Assembly (NCBI GenBank): GCA_041874755.1
Contig: CP102611.1
Location: 2,356,001-2,420,000, forward strand
Direction of reading: 5' to 3'
Source of the DNA: Chitinibacter sp. SCUT-21
GTDB taxonomy: Bacteria > Pseudomonadota > Gammaproteobacteria > Burkholderiales > Chitinibacteraceae
DNA: 64,000 nucleotides
Part shown: positions 9,301 through 17,097 of the stretch, piece by piece
Layout: each line of letters begins with the position of its first letter
Numbering within the stretch: the stretch's first letter is position 1
Translations under genes and position numbers: made by a program
Notes under the pieces: model-generated
What the model saw: only the letters and a program-made list of their open reading frames with translations
Database searches by the model: none
What the model was told of the DNA's origin: nothing

Positions 9301-11785
9301 CAGGTAAATACGTTTGATTTACGAGTGAGCAGCTTGGCACCTTGGTTTTGTTGAACGGTTTGAGCCCCTGCATCGGCTCAAGGCCCAGCTTCTTGAGCCA
9401 CAGATCAGCGCAATCATCCCACTGCGCTTCAATTGAAGTTGGAGCAGACAGCATCGTATCCGACCACGCCTGCTGGCCAATTTGCACGTGACCTGCAGCG
9501 CTGCTAGCCCACTCACTAGGCAGACCCGTTTCACGTAGTCCGCTGACAAACCAGTGTCTAGATAAGTTTCGAGGTAGATCATTTGGCAAATTTAGGAGTT
9601 GCCAAATTGCGTTACTACCAAGCGGCTCAATAGGCTCCCCCAAAGAAGTGGGTAGTGTGAAAAACAGTGGTAGCTCGATATTCGGTTGAGCCAACTGAGC
9701 ACATGTGCCAATTTTCGACGCCAACTGAGGGTCAAACTTATTTATGCGCTGTGCTAGGCCTTGCAAATGCATTTGATACAGTTGAAGTTGTTGCTGTGCG
9801 ATTTTGCTTAATCGCACAAGCCGTGCTTGGTGCGCTTCGTCGACTACTTTGTCACTTAGAATCGCCCAGCCAGCATTCAAAGTCGCCCGATTGAAACTGA
9901 ATCGCATCGCCTGTCGATGCCCTGTTGCGCACTGTAAAATCCACAATGAATAAGCCGCAAATTGGTTGTGAATTGCGCTGAGAGCAGCAAACTCAGCGTT
10001 TTGTTCTAGATTCAGCGAGTGAAACTCGGTTCTCCATTGTTGGATGTGCAGAGCATGCCGCGCCGGTTCCCAATACAGCCGAGAGCCAAAGCGAGACTCG
10101 GGAACGTCTATTTCTTTGGTGGGCAGCCCGATTTGTTCCAACGTTTTTTGATACTGGCCCACCAAAGTTTTTTTGGGGGAGGAATAATAATAAAGCGCAG
10201 CTGTGGGTGATTGTTCGTCTTGATTAATGACCACACTACTATTTAGCTCGTCTCCACCTGCGATCATCAACTGATCGAACAAAATTGGACGAAGTCGTGC
10301 TGGGCGAACCCTTACTCGTCGATCAGATGTGCGAATTTCTGAAAGGTATGCCCGCATTACTTGTTCTATTTCATCAATGCTCTTGAGGCCTAAAATCTGG
10401 GCTAATACGCCATTGTTTCCTTTACATAGCTCCGCCAGTAACTGGATGGCCAATTTGGGCAGTGGCAAAACCTGCAAGTCATCAAATGGAGCCAACAGTG
10501 GGATTTGTTCTTTGTTTGGATTAAATCGCCCAGGCAAAGCAGGAAATGGTCTCGCCCAAGCGCCATCTGCAATACAAACCTGCAGCCGCTCGCTTTTGGG
10601 GTTGAATGAATTGACGATGCGTATGTCACCCAGTTCTTGAAAATTTACTCCACAAGCAATCGACAATACGCAGAGCACCGCCGGCACTTTGGCATCATCA
10701 CCGAGGTTATGTAGTGCTCCAACAATGACCTTGATTTCATATTCATTTAAATGCCCCCAAGCCCAAGGTAGGAATTGGTTGTCAAATGCACTCCGATATC
10801 GTGCACTTCTCAGGCGAGCAAATCGTCCATCACGGCTAACATAATTTGAATTTGCATCATTATCGACGGCTAACTCGATGAATGCCTCAATCTCTGGCTC
10901 TTCATCCCCCCCCTTCAGCCCAGGCGGAAGGTAAGTAATGTCGACCGTTGGTGGTCGTAGGGGCAAGTTAATGCTGCCATTTTCCCCGTCGAGATTCCCT
11001 GTTTGTGTCTGGATACGTGGTCGTGGAGGGCGGGGCCCATTGGAAGGAGGGGGGTTGACTGGTGTGATTGAGTTCGGCTGAGTCGATTGGATTCGTGGCA
11101 AACGCGTATTGCTCAATGACCCCAGCAGTATTTGAAGACCATTTACGACAGAATTCAACGTTCGATTTTTTGACTGAGAAAATGCTTGAATCAGGGTTTT
11201 TAGTGATTCAAGAGGACTGTCATTTAGCGTAGGCCAGATGAGAGTATCATCCCTTGCGGAGAGCAACTGACGTATTTTTCCGCATAGCTTTTCAAGTTCT
11301 GTGGGGACCGTCAGGTGATGTGCTGCGTCTACACGCGGATTTCGACATTGCCAAACAAAAAGACAGCCCAACAGAAAATACATGCAGTCTCGCTGCGCCG
11401 AGACTGGAAGTAGCACAGTTTCTGTCCAGCATGCGAATACCATGTGCTGCGAGATTTTGCCGTGTAATGGGTTGTTTTTATTTCGCGCAGACAGCGTTTC
11501 AATAATGAAACGGCTTCGATCACGTTCGAGCTGCCGACCAAGGCCTTGCAATGTCAATAAGGGATCGTACTGTTGATCGCTTGGAATATACCCACGGATC
11601 CATGCCTGAGAGTCGAAAACTTTATTAAGGCATTTGATGGCTTGAGCCAAGCCGTCATCTGAGCTACTTAAACCCAAAATTGAGGTGATCAGATACCTTG
11701 CCTGCTCTACCTCAACAAGGGTCGGATCAACTTTGGAAAGAACCGCCGAGTAAATTTGGTCAGCAGTGGTCGAGGAAGTCATCAA
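6323..11785 (-). CDS. Giant protein (1820 aa) with a C-terminal tyrosine recombinase and two degenerate copies
   Basis: Residues 1330-1530 are a canonical tyrosine recombinase catalytic domain: R1345 in FGLRVGE, K1377 in the hairpin, H1452 and R1455 in HDARHTF, H1512 in LGH, and nucleophile Y1522 in SYMH. The spacing from R1455 to the LGH histidine is unusually long (57 residues). Two earlier stretches imitate the same layout. Residues 611-775 have R624 (ATGHRQAM), R743 (LSRHWF) and H766 (AAGH), but a non-tyrosine where the nucleophile should be. Residues 365-535 have GVNFQEL and RPARLRP (R499) and then YYY at 532-534. A proline-rich linker lies at about 240-258, and about 280 residues follow the last domain. 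Position next to a tRNA-like attachment site suggests it is the island integrase. The C-terminal domain is well supported; the tandem copies are my inference. Confidence 0.85.
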   Translation of the reverse strand: MMTSSTTADQIYSAVLSKVDPTLVEVEQARYLITSILGLSSSDDGLAQAIKCLNKVFDSQAWIRGYIPSDQQYDPLLTLQGLGRQLERDRSRFIIETLSARNKNNPLHGKISQHMVFACWTETVLLPVSAQRDCMYFLLGCLFVWQCRNPRVDAAHHLTVPTELEKLCGKIRQLLSARDDTLIWPTLNDSPLESLKTLIQAFSQSKNRTLNSVVNGLQILLGSLSNTRLPRIQSTQPNSITPVNPPPSNGPRPPRPRIQTQTGNLDGENGSINLPLRPPTVDITYLPPGLKGGDEEPEIEAFIELAVDNDANSNYVSRDGRFARLRSARYRSAFDNQFLPWAWGHLNEYEIKVIVGALHNLGDDAKVPAVLCVLSIACGVNFQELGDIRIVNSFNPKSERLQVCIADGAWARPFPALPGRFNPNKEQIPLLAPFDDLQVLPLPKLAIQLLAELCKGNNGVLAQILGLKSIDEIEQVMRAYLSEIRTSDRRVRVRPARLRPILFDQLMIAGGDELNSSVVINQDEQSPTAALYYYSSPKKTLVGQYQKTLEQIGLPTKEIDVPESRFGSRLYWEPARHALHIQQWRTEFHSLNLEQNAEFAALSAIHNQFAAYSLWILQCATGHRQAMRFSFNRATLNAGWAILSDKVVDEAHQARLVRLSKIAQQQLQLYQMHLQGLAQRINKFDPQLASKIGTCAQLAQPNIELPLFFTLPTSLGEPIEPLGSNAIWQLLNLPNDLPRNLSRHWFVSGLRETGLPSEWASSAAGHVQIGQQAWSDTMLSAPTSIEAQWDDCADLWLKKLGLEPMQGLKPFNKTKVPSCSLVNQTYLPAKATTESQLKRAVIKQLLREWISEVLAGKDRQELFIDMHLQEAVRTKIRLQYAHQQEKQTEATNYFVRYLKLAGRNLKGLQAIGFVLDCTAESSPFQPDTLVWVARGEWLRGILLSKIPTDFVQLPEVSQYAWIMLSLATYSGLVDQQQQELLYSNFSDAVTRYQQHIWLEWKDGARLVRYWPDFYSTIFISQLAPTEEPPTWAALQKEMNRLLRKTLEFDEQCPEIDFRKKTNRPVDYAIKALTSWLQLHIPGFLSAYATGTHKPWAIERSNLVRLMTGQRVMGEQNYEQVTEIDPIHVQAGGKGSLATSKNALTDLKDILKRAQKASTKNQDDGKVPESRAKIARQIDELSKGWSPTEIASLMFVIAEYTKFQLHRRSNSKPITIATAIDYVHSAAEPLLELVWDQNWVELDLEALESIYIEALDHSTPELRARRAKRLRYFHDFCVQAIGHDELDLHSLDPAYLGIAQVTQTQIILQSEYEKALNLLWNDPHENQEQQQLQALMLMIVFRFGLRVGEVLRLMTCDAVQVGDNIVLYVHTNQLGSPKSSSGVRQVPCWNMTEQEQHLLFSRISSLQHRFTGQSIPLFCQSDNPNILVNRAQITKRLLEILKLVTGNDTVRIHDARHTFASTAIATAVGIPLTKVPSVNEWFGSDAKILRKNWLGIEHSTRRILFAISMHLGHSRVDTTVVSYMHSTDLIFDEVMRQLPLPEIKMAKVAKWCGVTAGLARQLKLRTDSNESKWQDEMLARAFVASQWGTYQPMILPPLTETEILKETQPIELPSLSRLEAVIVNLQQGFSITEIAQHFCMDAQLVERIQRLASGIAENIQFDLIKHFSAAIFRARCGYPAIFLRLLKQFEGLYLDDHVVVDGIAVWSEHYNYKIAGLLIQSDSDREKLINFVSLLDPKWICAAINARHGNYACFNQVDAIIERSYRFKSTTWGKRGKIVTPQIFMQFEGENINKSSRSLSMVQFHRLMFLSAIKIALFNEL

Positions 11786-11984
11786 GAAGTAGATGGTGTT
11801 AAGGTCACTTCCTGATGATAGTTCAAAACGTTACAAATACACCCCATGGAATGCAAAACGAAAAACAACAGGCAGCATTTTAGTAACATCGATAAGAACA
11901 AAAATCATGTATAAATAAGGCTTAGAACAGTTCTATGCTGCTTAAGCCTGTTGATTACGTGCATCAATGACGCTTAAAATTTTT

Positions 11985-12011
11985 GGGCTCATAACCCGAT
12001 TCCCGCAACCA
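11985..12011 (+). other. tRNA-fMet-like remnant, candidate attachment site
   Basis: GGGCTCATAACCCGA (11985-11999) equals the anticodon arm of bacterial initiator tRNA with its CAU anticodon. TTCCCGCAACCA (12000-12011) carries a match to the initiator tRNA acceptor end including CCA. The T arm and variable loop that should lie between them, about 23 nt, are absent, and there is no D arm upstream, so this is not a functional tRNA. A terminator follows, as expected after a real tRNA gene. The best reading is the displaced 3' part of a tRNA-fMet gene left at the right end of an integrated element. Confidence 0.6.
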
Positions 12012-12017
12012 AAAATG

Positions 12018-12050
12018 AAAAAACCTAGGTATCAAGCCTAGGTTTTTTTT
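12018..12050 (+). terminator. Intrinsic terminator after the tRNA remnant
   Basis: A 9-bp perfect stem (AAACCTAGG pairing with CCTAGGTTT), a 7-nt loop and a run of eight T make a strong terminator. A-rich sequence before the stem may let it work in both directions. It is probably the original terminator of the disrupted tRNA gene. Confidence 0.8.
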
Positions 12051-12066
12051 CGTCCAGAATTTGCCA

Positions 12067-12097
12067 AAAACGTCACAAACTCGATTTGTGACGTTTT
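12067..12097. repeat. Perfect 13-bp inverted repeat with 5-bp centre
   Basis: The arms AAAACGTCACAAA and TTTGTGACGTTTT flank CTCGA. There is no T-run after it and the stem is AT-rich, so it is a poor terminator. The geometry resembles paired binding arms of a tyrosine recombinase or a regulator operator. A further TCTGTGACA half-copy lies at about 12109-12117. Confidence 0.7.
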
Positions 12098-12287
12098 CTG
12101 TGCCAAATCTGTGACAAGCACCATGACGAAATAGGTCTTGACCTTAGCTCACCTGTTGTTACGGAGCTTTGTTTGCATAAATACTGCCTGTTTTGCGATG
12201 CAAGCACCCCATTTCCATCGCTTCGACTTTATATGGATGGGTCGCCATTCAGTTTACAATGGTGCGATCAATCGATAGAGCGCACGC

Positions 12288-13010
12288 ATGATTTACTTCT
12301 TTACTGGCGCAGGCATGGCTGCTGATTCGGGTTTGCCAACATTTCGTGCGAGTGATGGCCTGTGGGAAAAGCACGATATCAATCTGATCTGCAATTTCGA
12401 TCGCTATCGCCTCGACGCGAATGTCCGTGAGCTAACGCGTGAATTCTACAATGCTCGGAAACTTCAATACGGCGATGCACAACCGCACGCTGGTTACGTG
12501 GCTATTGCACAATTGCAGCGGAAAACACCCGTCACGGTCATCACCACCAATATTGATTTACTGCATGAAAAAGCGGGAACTCAAGACGTCATCCACCTGC
12601 ATGGGCAGGTGGATCAAATGTCCTGTGCCGCCTGTTTGCATTACTGGCACATTGGCGATGAGGCATTCCAACAAGATGATTGCCCCGCCTGCGGTAGTGG
12701 CATCACTAAACCGGGCATTGTCTTTTTTGGTGAGCCAGCCCCTCAATACGAAACCCTCTATCAAATTGCTAACGATTTAGCTGAGGATGATATTTTTGTC
12801 GTCGTTGGCACTAGCCTGAATGTTGTCGACCCGATTCATCTAATCCGCTCGATGCAACGACTGCCGCACATCGTGATGATCGACCCCAATATTCCCGATT
12901 CTGCACGTCAATATGGTGCGGAGTGTATTGCTGCACCAGCGCTACAGGGTGTTTGTGATTGGATAGCCTCTTTGGATGCCAATAAAGATTGGTGGAGCCT
13001 CACAGGTTAG
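12288..13010 (+). CDS. Sirtuin (Sir2 family) NAD-dependent protein deacylase
   Basis: The 240-residue protein has the Sir2 NAD-binding motif GAGMAADSGLPTFR (residues 7-20), NID at 88-90, the catalytic histidine in HLHG (H105), and a zinc site made of C113, C116, C132 and C135. Sirtuins remove acyl groups from lysines and release nicotinamide. The length fits bacterial sirtuins, though the usual QNID is TTNID here and no motif typical of the desuccinylase CobB was noted. It stands alone, divergent from the island, with a strong terminator downstream. Confidence 0.92.
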   Translation: MIYFFTGAGMAADSGLPTFRASDGLWEKHDINLICNFDRYRLDANVRELTREFYNARKLQYGDAQPHAGYVAIAQLQRKTPVTVITTNIDLLHEKAGTQDVIHLHGQVDQMSCAACLHYWHIGDEAFQQDDCPACGSGITKPGIVFFGEPAPQYETLYQIANDLAEDDIFVVVGTSLNVVDPIHLIRSMQRLPHIVMIDPNIPDSARQYGAECIAAPALQGVCDWIASLDANKDWWSLTG

Positions 13011-13073
13011 TGCATATACTGATCTAGGCTGATGGTCCGTTCGACCTAAGTTGCAGAGCAGGGCTGAACTCAA

Positions 13074-13114
13074 AAACGAAAGGCAGCAGACTGATGGTTT
13101 GCTGCCTTTCGTTT
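13074..13114 (+). terminator. Intrinsic terminator after the sirtuin gene
   Basis: A 15-bp perfect stem (AAACGAAAGGCAGCA with its complement) and an 11-nt loop end in GTTTGTG. It lies 64 nt after the sirtuin stop and before the convergent HAD gene, so it may serve both. Confidence 0.75.
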
Positions 13115-13189
13115 GTGTATGCGGAACTTCAGCTCCTCGGTCTTAGTGGACTGTCAAAATCTTTGCCGATGACCAAATTCAGCGCGCTA

Positions 13190-13822
13190 CTACAGTGTGC
13201 CACAACAGCACCCCAGCAGCACATCCGCGAGCAGGTCCTTGAGCTGTTGGCCATTTAGCCGATCGAGTAATCGACCATCCATGCCCATCGCCTTGGCGCC
13301 ATCCCGATCTGCATACGCCGAGTCTCCGATAAAAATGCAATCGCTAGCCGCAAGGTTCAGCTTGTCCAATACGTATTGGTAAATTTGAGCCTCAGGTTTA
13401 ATGTGGCCGAGCTGATAACTCATTGCATATACGTCCGCATCGGGCAGTAAATCCATCACTTTCGCCCCATAGGCTTGAGCTAGATTTGAGCAAATCGCGA
13501 TGCGACATCCACGTTGGTGAAGCGCTGCGAATGTATCTGCCACGTCGTTAAAACAGGCGATACAGTTTAAATCGGACTGCAAAGCGGCTTCACAGGTCGC
13601 CAATTGATCAGCGGACACCGTTGTGCCCAAGTGAGCGGCTAACTCGGCCTGACTCCCGTCAAACGTCAAGATGGTGCGTGAATCATCAGCTTGAGGCTGT
13701 CGCCCTTGTACGCGCAAATGGCGCATCAGCAATAGATACGGATGATGTTGCTTACCGATTTCCAGTAAGGTGCCAAAGACATCGAAAATGACAACTTTGG
13801 GCTGATTAGATATAGCAATCAT
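13190..13822 (-). CDS. HAD-superfamily hydrolase
   Basis: The 210-residue protein opens with the HAD motif I FDVFGTL (nucleophile aspartate at residue 14), has motif II in ICSN and motif III/IV around LGHIKPEAQIY and FIGDSAYAD. The all-helical insertion after motif I places it among HAD subfamily I hydrolases such as phosphoglycolate phosphatase or haloacid dehalogenase relatives. The substrate cannot be told. The C-terminus ends in CCCGTL, a small cysteine cluster. It lies downstream of a small membrane-protein gene and a PhoD-like phosphatase gene on the same strand. Confidence 0.88.
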   Translation of the reverse strand: MIAISNQPKVVIFDVFGTLLEIGKQHHPYLLLMRHLRVQGRQPQADDSRTILTFDGSQAELAAHLGTTVSADQLATCEAALQSDLNCIACFNDVADTFAALHQRGCRIAICSNLAQAYGAKVMDLLPDADVYAMSYQLGHIKPEAQIYQYVLDKLNLAASDCIFIGDSAYADRDGAKAMGMDGRLLDRLNGQQLKDLLADVLLGCCCGTL

Positions 13823-13966
13823 TGTAGTGCATCTCGTTTTGCCGTCAGAGCAAGGCCTTTAGATGGCGTGATGATGTGCGCCAGCTCAGCTGGGGTATAC
13901 CGTATTTTGGGTGGGCGTGCCGAGATATGCATAATGGCCGCTGAGAATTGAAATCTGTTGATGGCT

Positions 13967-14104
13967 TTATGAATTGGGTTGCTGACAGCCGATGTTGACT
14001 CCGCAATTAGGGCTTTTCTTGCCATAGTGGATGACCAATCCCAGTGCGAGCAAGGCAAAGATCAGTAACAAGCCCAATGCAGGAAATAGATCGCTGATCG
14101 CCAT
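13967..14104 (-). CDS. Small membrane protein, 45 residues
   Basis: An ATG at 14104 is preceded by AAGGAG with 6-7 nt spacing, an excellent ribosome binding site. The 45-residue product has one hydrophobic helix (LFPALGLLLIFALLALGLVI, about residues 6-25), then a short basic and cysteine-containing tail (C34 and C40). It sits between the PhoD-like phosphatase and HAD genes on the same strand, inside a gap otherwise without a gene. Small single-span proteins like this often modulate envelope enzymes, but no function can be assigned. Confidence 0.65.
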   Translation of the reverse strand: MAISDLFPALGLLLIFALLALGLVIHYGKKSPNCGVNIGCQQPNS

Positions 14105-14200
14105 ATTTAGCTCCTTGTTGAGTACGGTGAGAACACTCAGGATAGATGATAGGCTGATAAAAGTTTACTAGCCGTTGTATTGCAATAAGCTGCAAACACC

Positions 14201-15469
14201 TTAACGGGCAACGGGCCCTAATGGTTGCCCATTGGCGCCAAACCATTGCCAATTGAGTGCATTGGCGCTGATCTTGATTCGCAGATAATTGTTTTCGCTA
14301 AAAAACTGCCGCAATTGCACCTTGGTATAACCCGTTTGCGCGGGTTCGGGTGCGGATGTCAGTGCGGAAGTGGTGAGCTCGTGCACGATTTGGCTGCCGA
14401 TTTGCCTGGTGAACTCGGCGCTATGATGCCGATCGCCGCTGATATATAGCAAGCGACTGGGGGGTGCTGGTGTGAGCAATTCTTGCCACGCGTATTGCTC
14501 TTGGCTTGCGTGTGGCCAGCCTTCCTCGCCGCGTGCGCCAACCCACCATTGGCTGCCACCGATTAGCAAGGTATGACCTACGTCGCGTGCTTGGGCTTGC
14601 TGCGCCATCCAGCGCAATTGCTCGGTGCCAAATATTTGGCGTTGATAGGCCGGTACATTTTGAGTGCGCCTTGCGCTGCGATTGTCGGTAAAAATCAGTC
14701 GAGTATTGCCAAGTTTGAGCGCAAAGTACGACTTCTCGCTGGGGGGATTAGCCCACATCAGCGGGAAAACCTGCTGCGCGAGTGCCGCACTCGGTGCACG
14801 GCTATCGGCGTCGTTTAAGCCAAAATCATGGTCGTCCCACAAGGCATAATGAGGCATGGCGGTCAGCAACTGCTGCAGTGTCGCATGCTGACGATGGCGT
14901 TGATAAGCGCTACATATCGCGCCCGCATTACTTAAGTCGTTTTCATTTAAATACAGATGATCGCCCAGCCAAACCATCGCGGGGTTGGGTTGCTGGCGCG
15001 CATCCGCGATGATGCTCGATAAAATCGGCTCGCGACCCAACCAGCTCAGCTTTTGCAAGCAAGAGCCAAGGTAGAGCGTGTGTTCGCTGCTGGGCGCTGT
15101 TACGGGTAGTGGCAAGGTGAGTGGTTCGCCCAGTGGCGAGTCAGCCGCCAGCAGATGGATTGCAAGTGTTTGCCCCGCTAGCGTAGCGGGCAACACAAAC
15201 AGCGCACTCTGCCAGCCACTTAGATCGTGTTGGCTGATTGGTGCAAGCTGCTGTTTATCCAGTTGTAATGTTAGCTTGGGGTATACACCCTGAATGTATA
15301 CGCGTAGCAGCCAGCTATTGTGTTGGCTCCTACCTAATACCCATTGTGCTTGTTGCTTGCTGCTACAAGAAAAAAGGCTGAATGCCGCAGCTGCACCTAA
15401 TAGGGCACGCCGCTGGCGGCCAAGTGGATTAAGCGCTTGATTATGCTTCAGCGGGTCTGGTGACGACAT
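14201..15469 (-). CDS. PhoD-like metallophosphatase, exported lipoprotein
   Basis: The 422-residue protein matches the alkaline phosphatase D/PhoD group. It has metal-binding motifs GDHLY (about residue 170), DDHDFG (about 215), and GDRHH (about 345). The N-terminus has twin arginines in RQRRALLG followed by a hydrophobic stretch and a lipobox-like LFSC at about residue 34, so export by Tat and lipid attachment are both plausible. PhoD-type enzymes are calcium/iron phosphodiesterases or phosphomonoesterases of the envelope. The true substrate is unknown. Confidence 0.85.
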   Translation of the reverse strand: MSSPDPLKHNQALNPLGRQRRALLGAAAAFSLFSCSSKQQAQWVLGRSQHNSWLLRVYIQGVYPKLTLQLDKQQLAPISQHDLSGWQSALFVLPATLAGQTLAIHLLAADSPLGEPLTLPLPVTAPSSEHTLYLGSCLQKLSWLGREPILSSIIADARQQPNPAMVWLGDHLYLNENDLSNAGAICSAYQRHRQHATLQQLLTAMPHYALWDDHDFGLNDADSRAPSAALAQQVFPLMWANPPSEKSYFALKLGNTRLIFTDNRSARRTQNVPAYQRQIFGTEQLRWMAQQAQARDVGHTLLIGGSQWWVGARGEEGWPHASQEQYAWQELLTPAPPSRLLYISGDRHHSAEFTRQIGSQIVHELTTSALTSAPEPAQTGYTKVQLRQFFSENNYLRIKISANALNWQWFGANGQPLGPVAR

Positions 15470-15527
15470 ATCTTTGCTATGGGGGTTGAGTGGGGCTACT
15501 GGTGATCAAACCAAACCGGTGTCCGTA

Positions 15528-16922
15528 TTACTTCAAATCTTTCAGCTCCGCAAATTTGCTCGCCATCGTTGGGTTATTACGCGTGAGTTTTTTGATCGTC
15601 ACGTCTTGGGCCTTATCATTGGCGAGGCGCAGATTACGATCGGTGCCGAGCAGGGCTTCTTTGGTTTTTTGCAGATGATCGATTGATTTATCGATTTCAT
15701 CAATCGCAGTCTGAAAGCGTCTTGAGGCCAGCTCATAGTTCTTACCAAACGCCGATTTGAAGTTATCTAGCTCCAGCTCGAAATTGGTAATGTCGATGTT
15801 CTGCGCTTTGACCAGGGCCAGCTCTGATTTGTACTGCAGCGAGTTCATCGCCGCATTGCGTAGCAGCGTGATGATCGGGATAAAAAACTGCGGCCGCACC
15901 ACATACATTTTGGGGTAACGATGAAACACGTCGACAATCCCGGTGTTATAGAGCTCGCTTTCTGGTTCGAGTAGCGAAACCAAAACCGCATATTCGCAGC
16001 CTTTCTCGATACGGTCTTTGTCGAGCTCTTTCAAAAAGTCTTCGTTTTTCTTTTTGGTGGCGGTGGTGTCGCTCTCGTTTTTCATCTCGAACATGATCGA
16101 TACGATCTCATTCCCAGCCTCATCGCTATCGCGGAAAATATAGTCGCCTTTACTACCGCTGCGCGCGTCATTGTCTTTTTCAAAGTAGGCACGTGGGAAA
16201 GCCGTCGCGCGAATGCGGTTAAATTCAACCTCGCAGTGCTGTTCCAGTGTTTCGCCGATCATTTTGGTCGATAGCTTGGCCTTCATGTCGCGCAGACGTT
16301 CAATCGCATCGTCGCGATCTTTGATCTGAGTTTCATAGCGCTCTTTTAGCGATTGCTCGGCCAGCGTTTTTTCTAGTTCAACGTGTTGCAAGCGGTTGCG
16401 CAGCGCTTCGCGCTCTTTTTCAACGGCGCTGACAGCTTGCGTGACCGCTAATTGTTGCGATACCTGACCGGCTTGCAATTGCGCTTTCAGTGCTTGGATT
16501 TCAGCGTCTTTGGTCGCGGCGGCTTTTTGCAAAGCATTGTCGCGCTGCGCTTCAGCCAGTCTGGCTGCTGCTTCCATGTCTTGCTTGGCCTTGGCCAACT
16601 CGCTGGCCACCGCGTCACGCTGCTTTTCAACTTCTTTCAGTGCTTCGCTCACCGCCAGTTGCTGCGCCACAGCAGTGGCCTCGAGCTTGGCTTTTAATTC
16701 CTGAATTTCGGCTTCTTTAATCGCAGCATCGCGTTGCAATTCGTTGGCAATTTGCGCTTGTGCTAGCGCGACGGCGTTTTTCTTATCCTGCTCGGCCAGC
16801 GCAAGGCGTTCGTGGATTTGTTTTTCAAAATCCGCATCGCGCACCTGCTTCAAAATATCGGCATAGCCTGCTTCGTCAATGGTGAAGGCGGTATTGCAAT
16901 GAGGGCAGATGATGTCGTGCAT
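15528..16922 (-). CDS. DUF2130 domain protein with long coiled coil
   Basis: The 464-residue protein starts with a short zinc-ribbon-like CPHC segment ([17 protein letters not shown]). About 190 residues of Ala/Glu/Lys/Gln-rich coiled coil with internal repetition follow, then the DUF2130 domain (about residues 230-400, including KGDYIFRD and MFEMKNES). The DYIF...FEMKNE arrangement resembles a PD-(D/E)XK nuclease core, and the family has been compared with RmuC-type nucleases; that is family inference. It is transcribed on the same strand as dsbA but separated from it by a terminator. Confidence 0.85.
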   Translation of the reverse strand: MHDIICPHCNTAFTIDEAGYADILKQVRDADFEKQIHERLALAEQDKKNAVALAQAQIANELQRDAAIKEAEIQELKAKLEATAVAQQLAVSEALKEVEKQRDAVASELAKAKQDMEAAARLAEAQRDNALQKAAATKDAEIQALKAQLQAGQVSQQLAVTQAVSAVEKEREALRNRLQHVELEKTLAEQSLKERYETQIKDRDDAIERLRDMKAKLSTKMIGETLEQHCEVEFNRIRATAFPRAYFEKDNDARSGSKGDYIFRDSDEAGNEIVSIMFEMKNESDTTATKKKNEDFLKELDKDRIEKGCEYAVLVSLLEPESELYNTGIVDVFHRYPKMYVVRPQFFIPIITLLRNAAMNSLQYKSELALVKAQNIDITNFELELDNFKSAFGKNYELASRRFQTAIDEIDKSIDHLQKTKEALLGTDRNLRLANDKAQDVTIKKLTRNNPTMASKFAELKDLK

Positions 16923-17055
16923 AAATTAATTGGCCTAGTTAGAGAAAGAGGCGTCTTCCCAGTTGGTTCAGTGCGAAGTGTCAATCTGTATGGTATTGAA
17001 GCTGTAGCAATGTTTGCGCTCGTGAGCATTTAAAAATGCAGAAAGCAAGCTGCAT

Positions 17056-17082
17056 AAAAAAGGCGCCAAAGGCGCCTTTTTT
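17056..17082. terminator. Bidirectional terminator after dsbA
   Basis: AAAAAAGGCGCC, a 3-nt loop and GGCGCCTTTTTT form a symmetrical terminator. It begins 15 nt after the dsbA stop on the minus strand. A sister of the same design lies near 63630. Confidence 0.85.
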
Positions 17083-17097
17083 GAAGGTGGTCCAGAC

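Larger units (their letters stand above)
11786..12287. other. 500-bp gene-free segment at the island boundary
   Basis: No convincing gene lies here. The segment holds a small palindrome (TAGAACAGTTCTA, 11923-11935), a tRNA-fMet-like fragment, an intrinsic terminator and a perfect 13-bp inverted repeat, each listed separately. It would also contain the divergent promoters of the giant recombinase and the sirtuin. A TACAAT at 12255-12260 is a possible sirtuin -10 box with a poor -35. Confidence 0.6.

Noticed and set aside
13819..14058. 79-codon minus-strand frame overlapping the HAD gene start by 4 nt
   Set aside because: It overlaps the better supported 45-residue membrane-protein frame and has no ribosome binding site or recognisable sequence.
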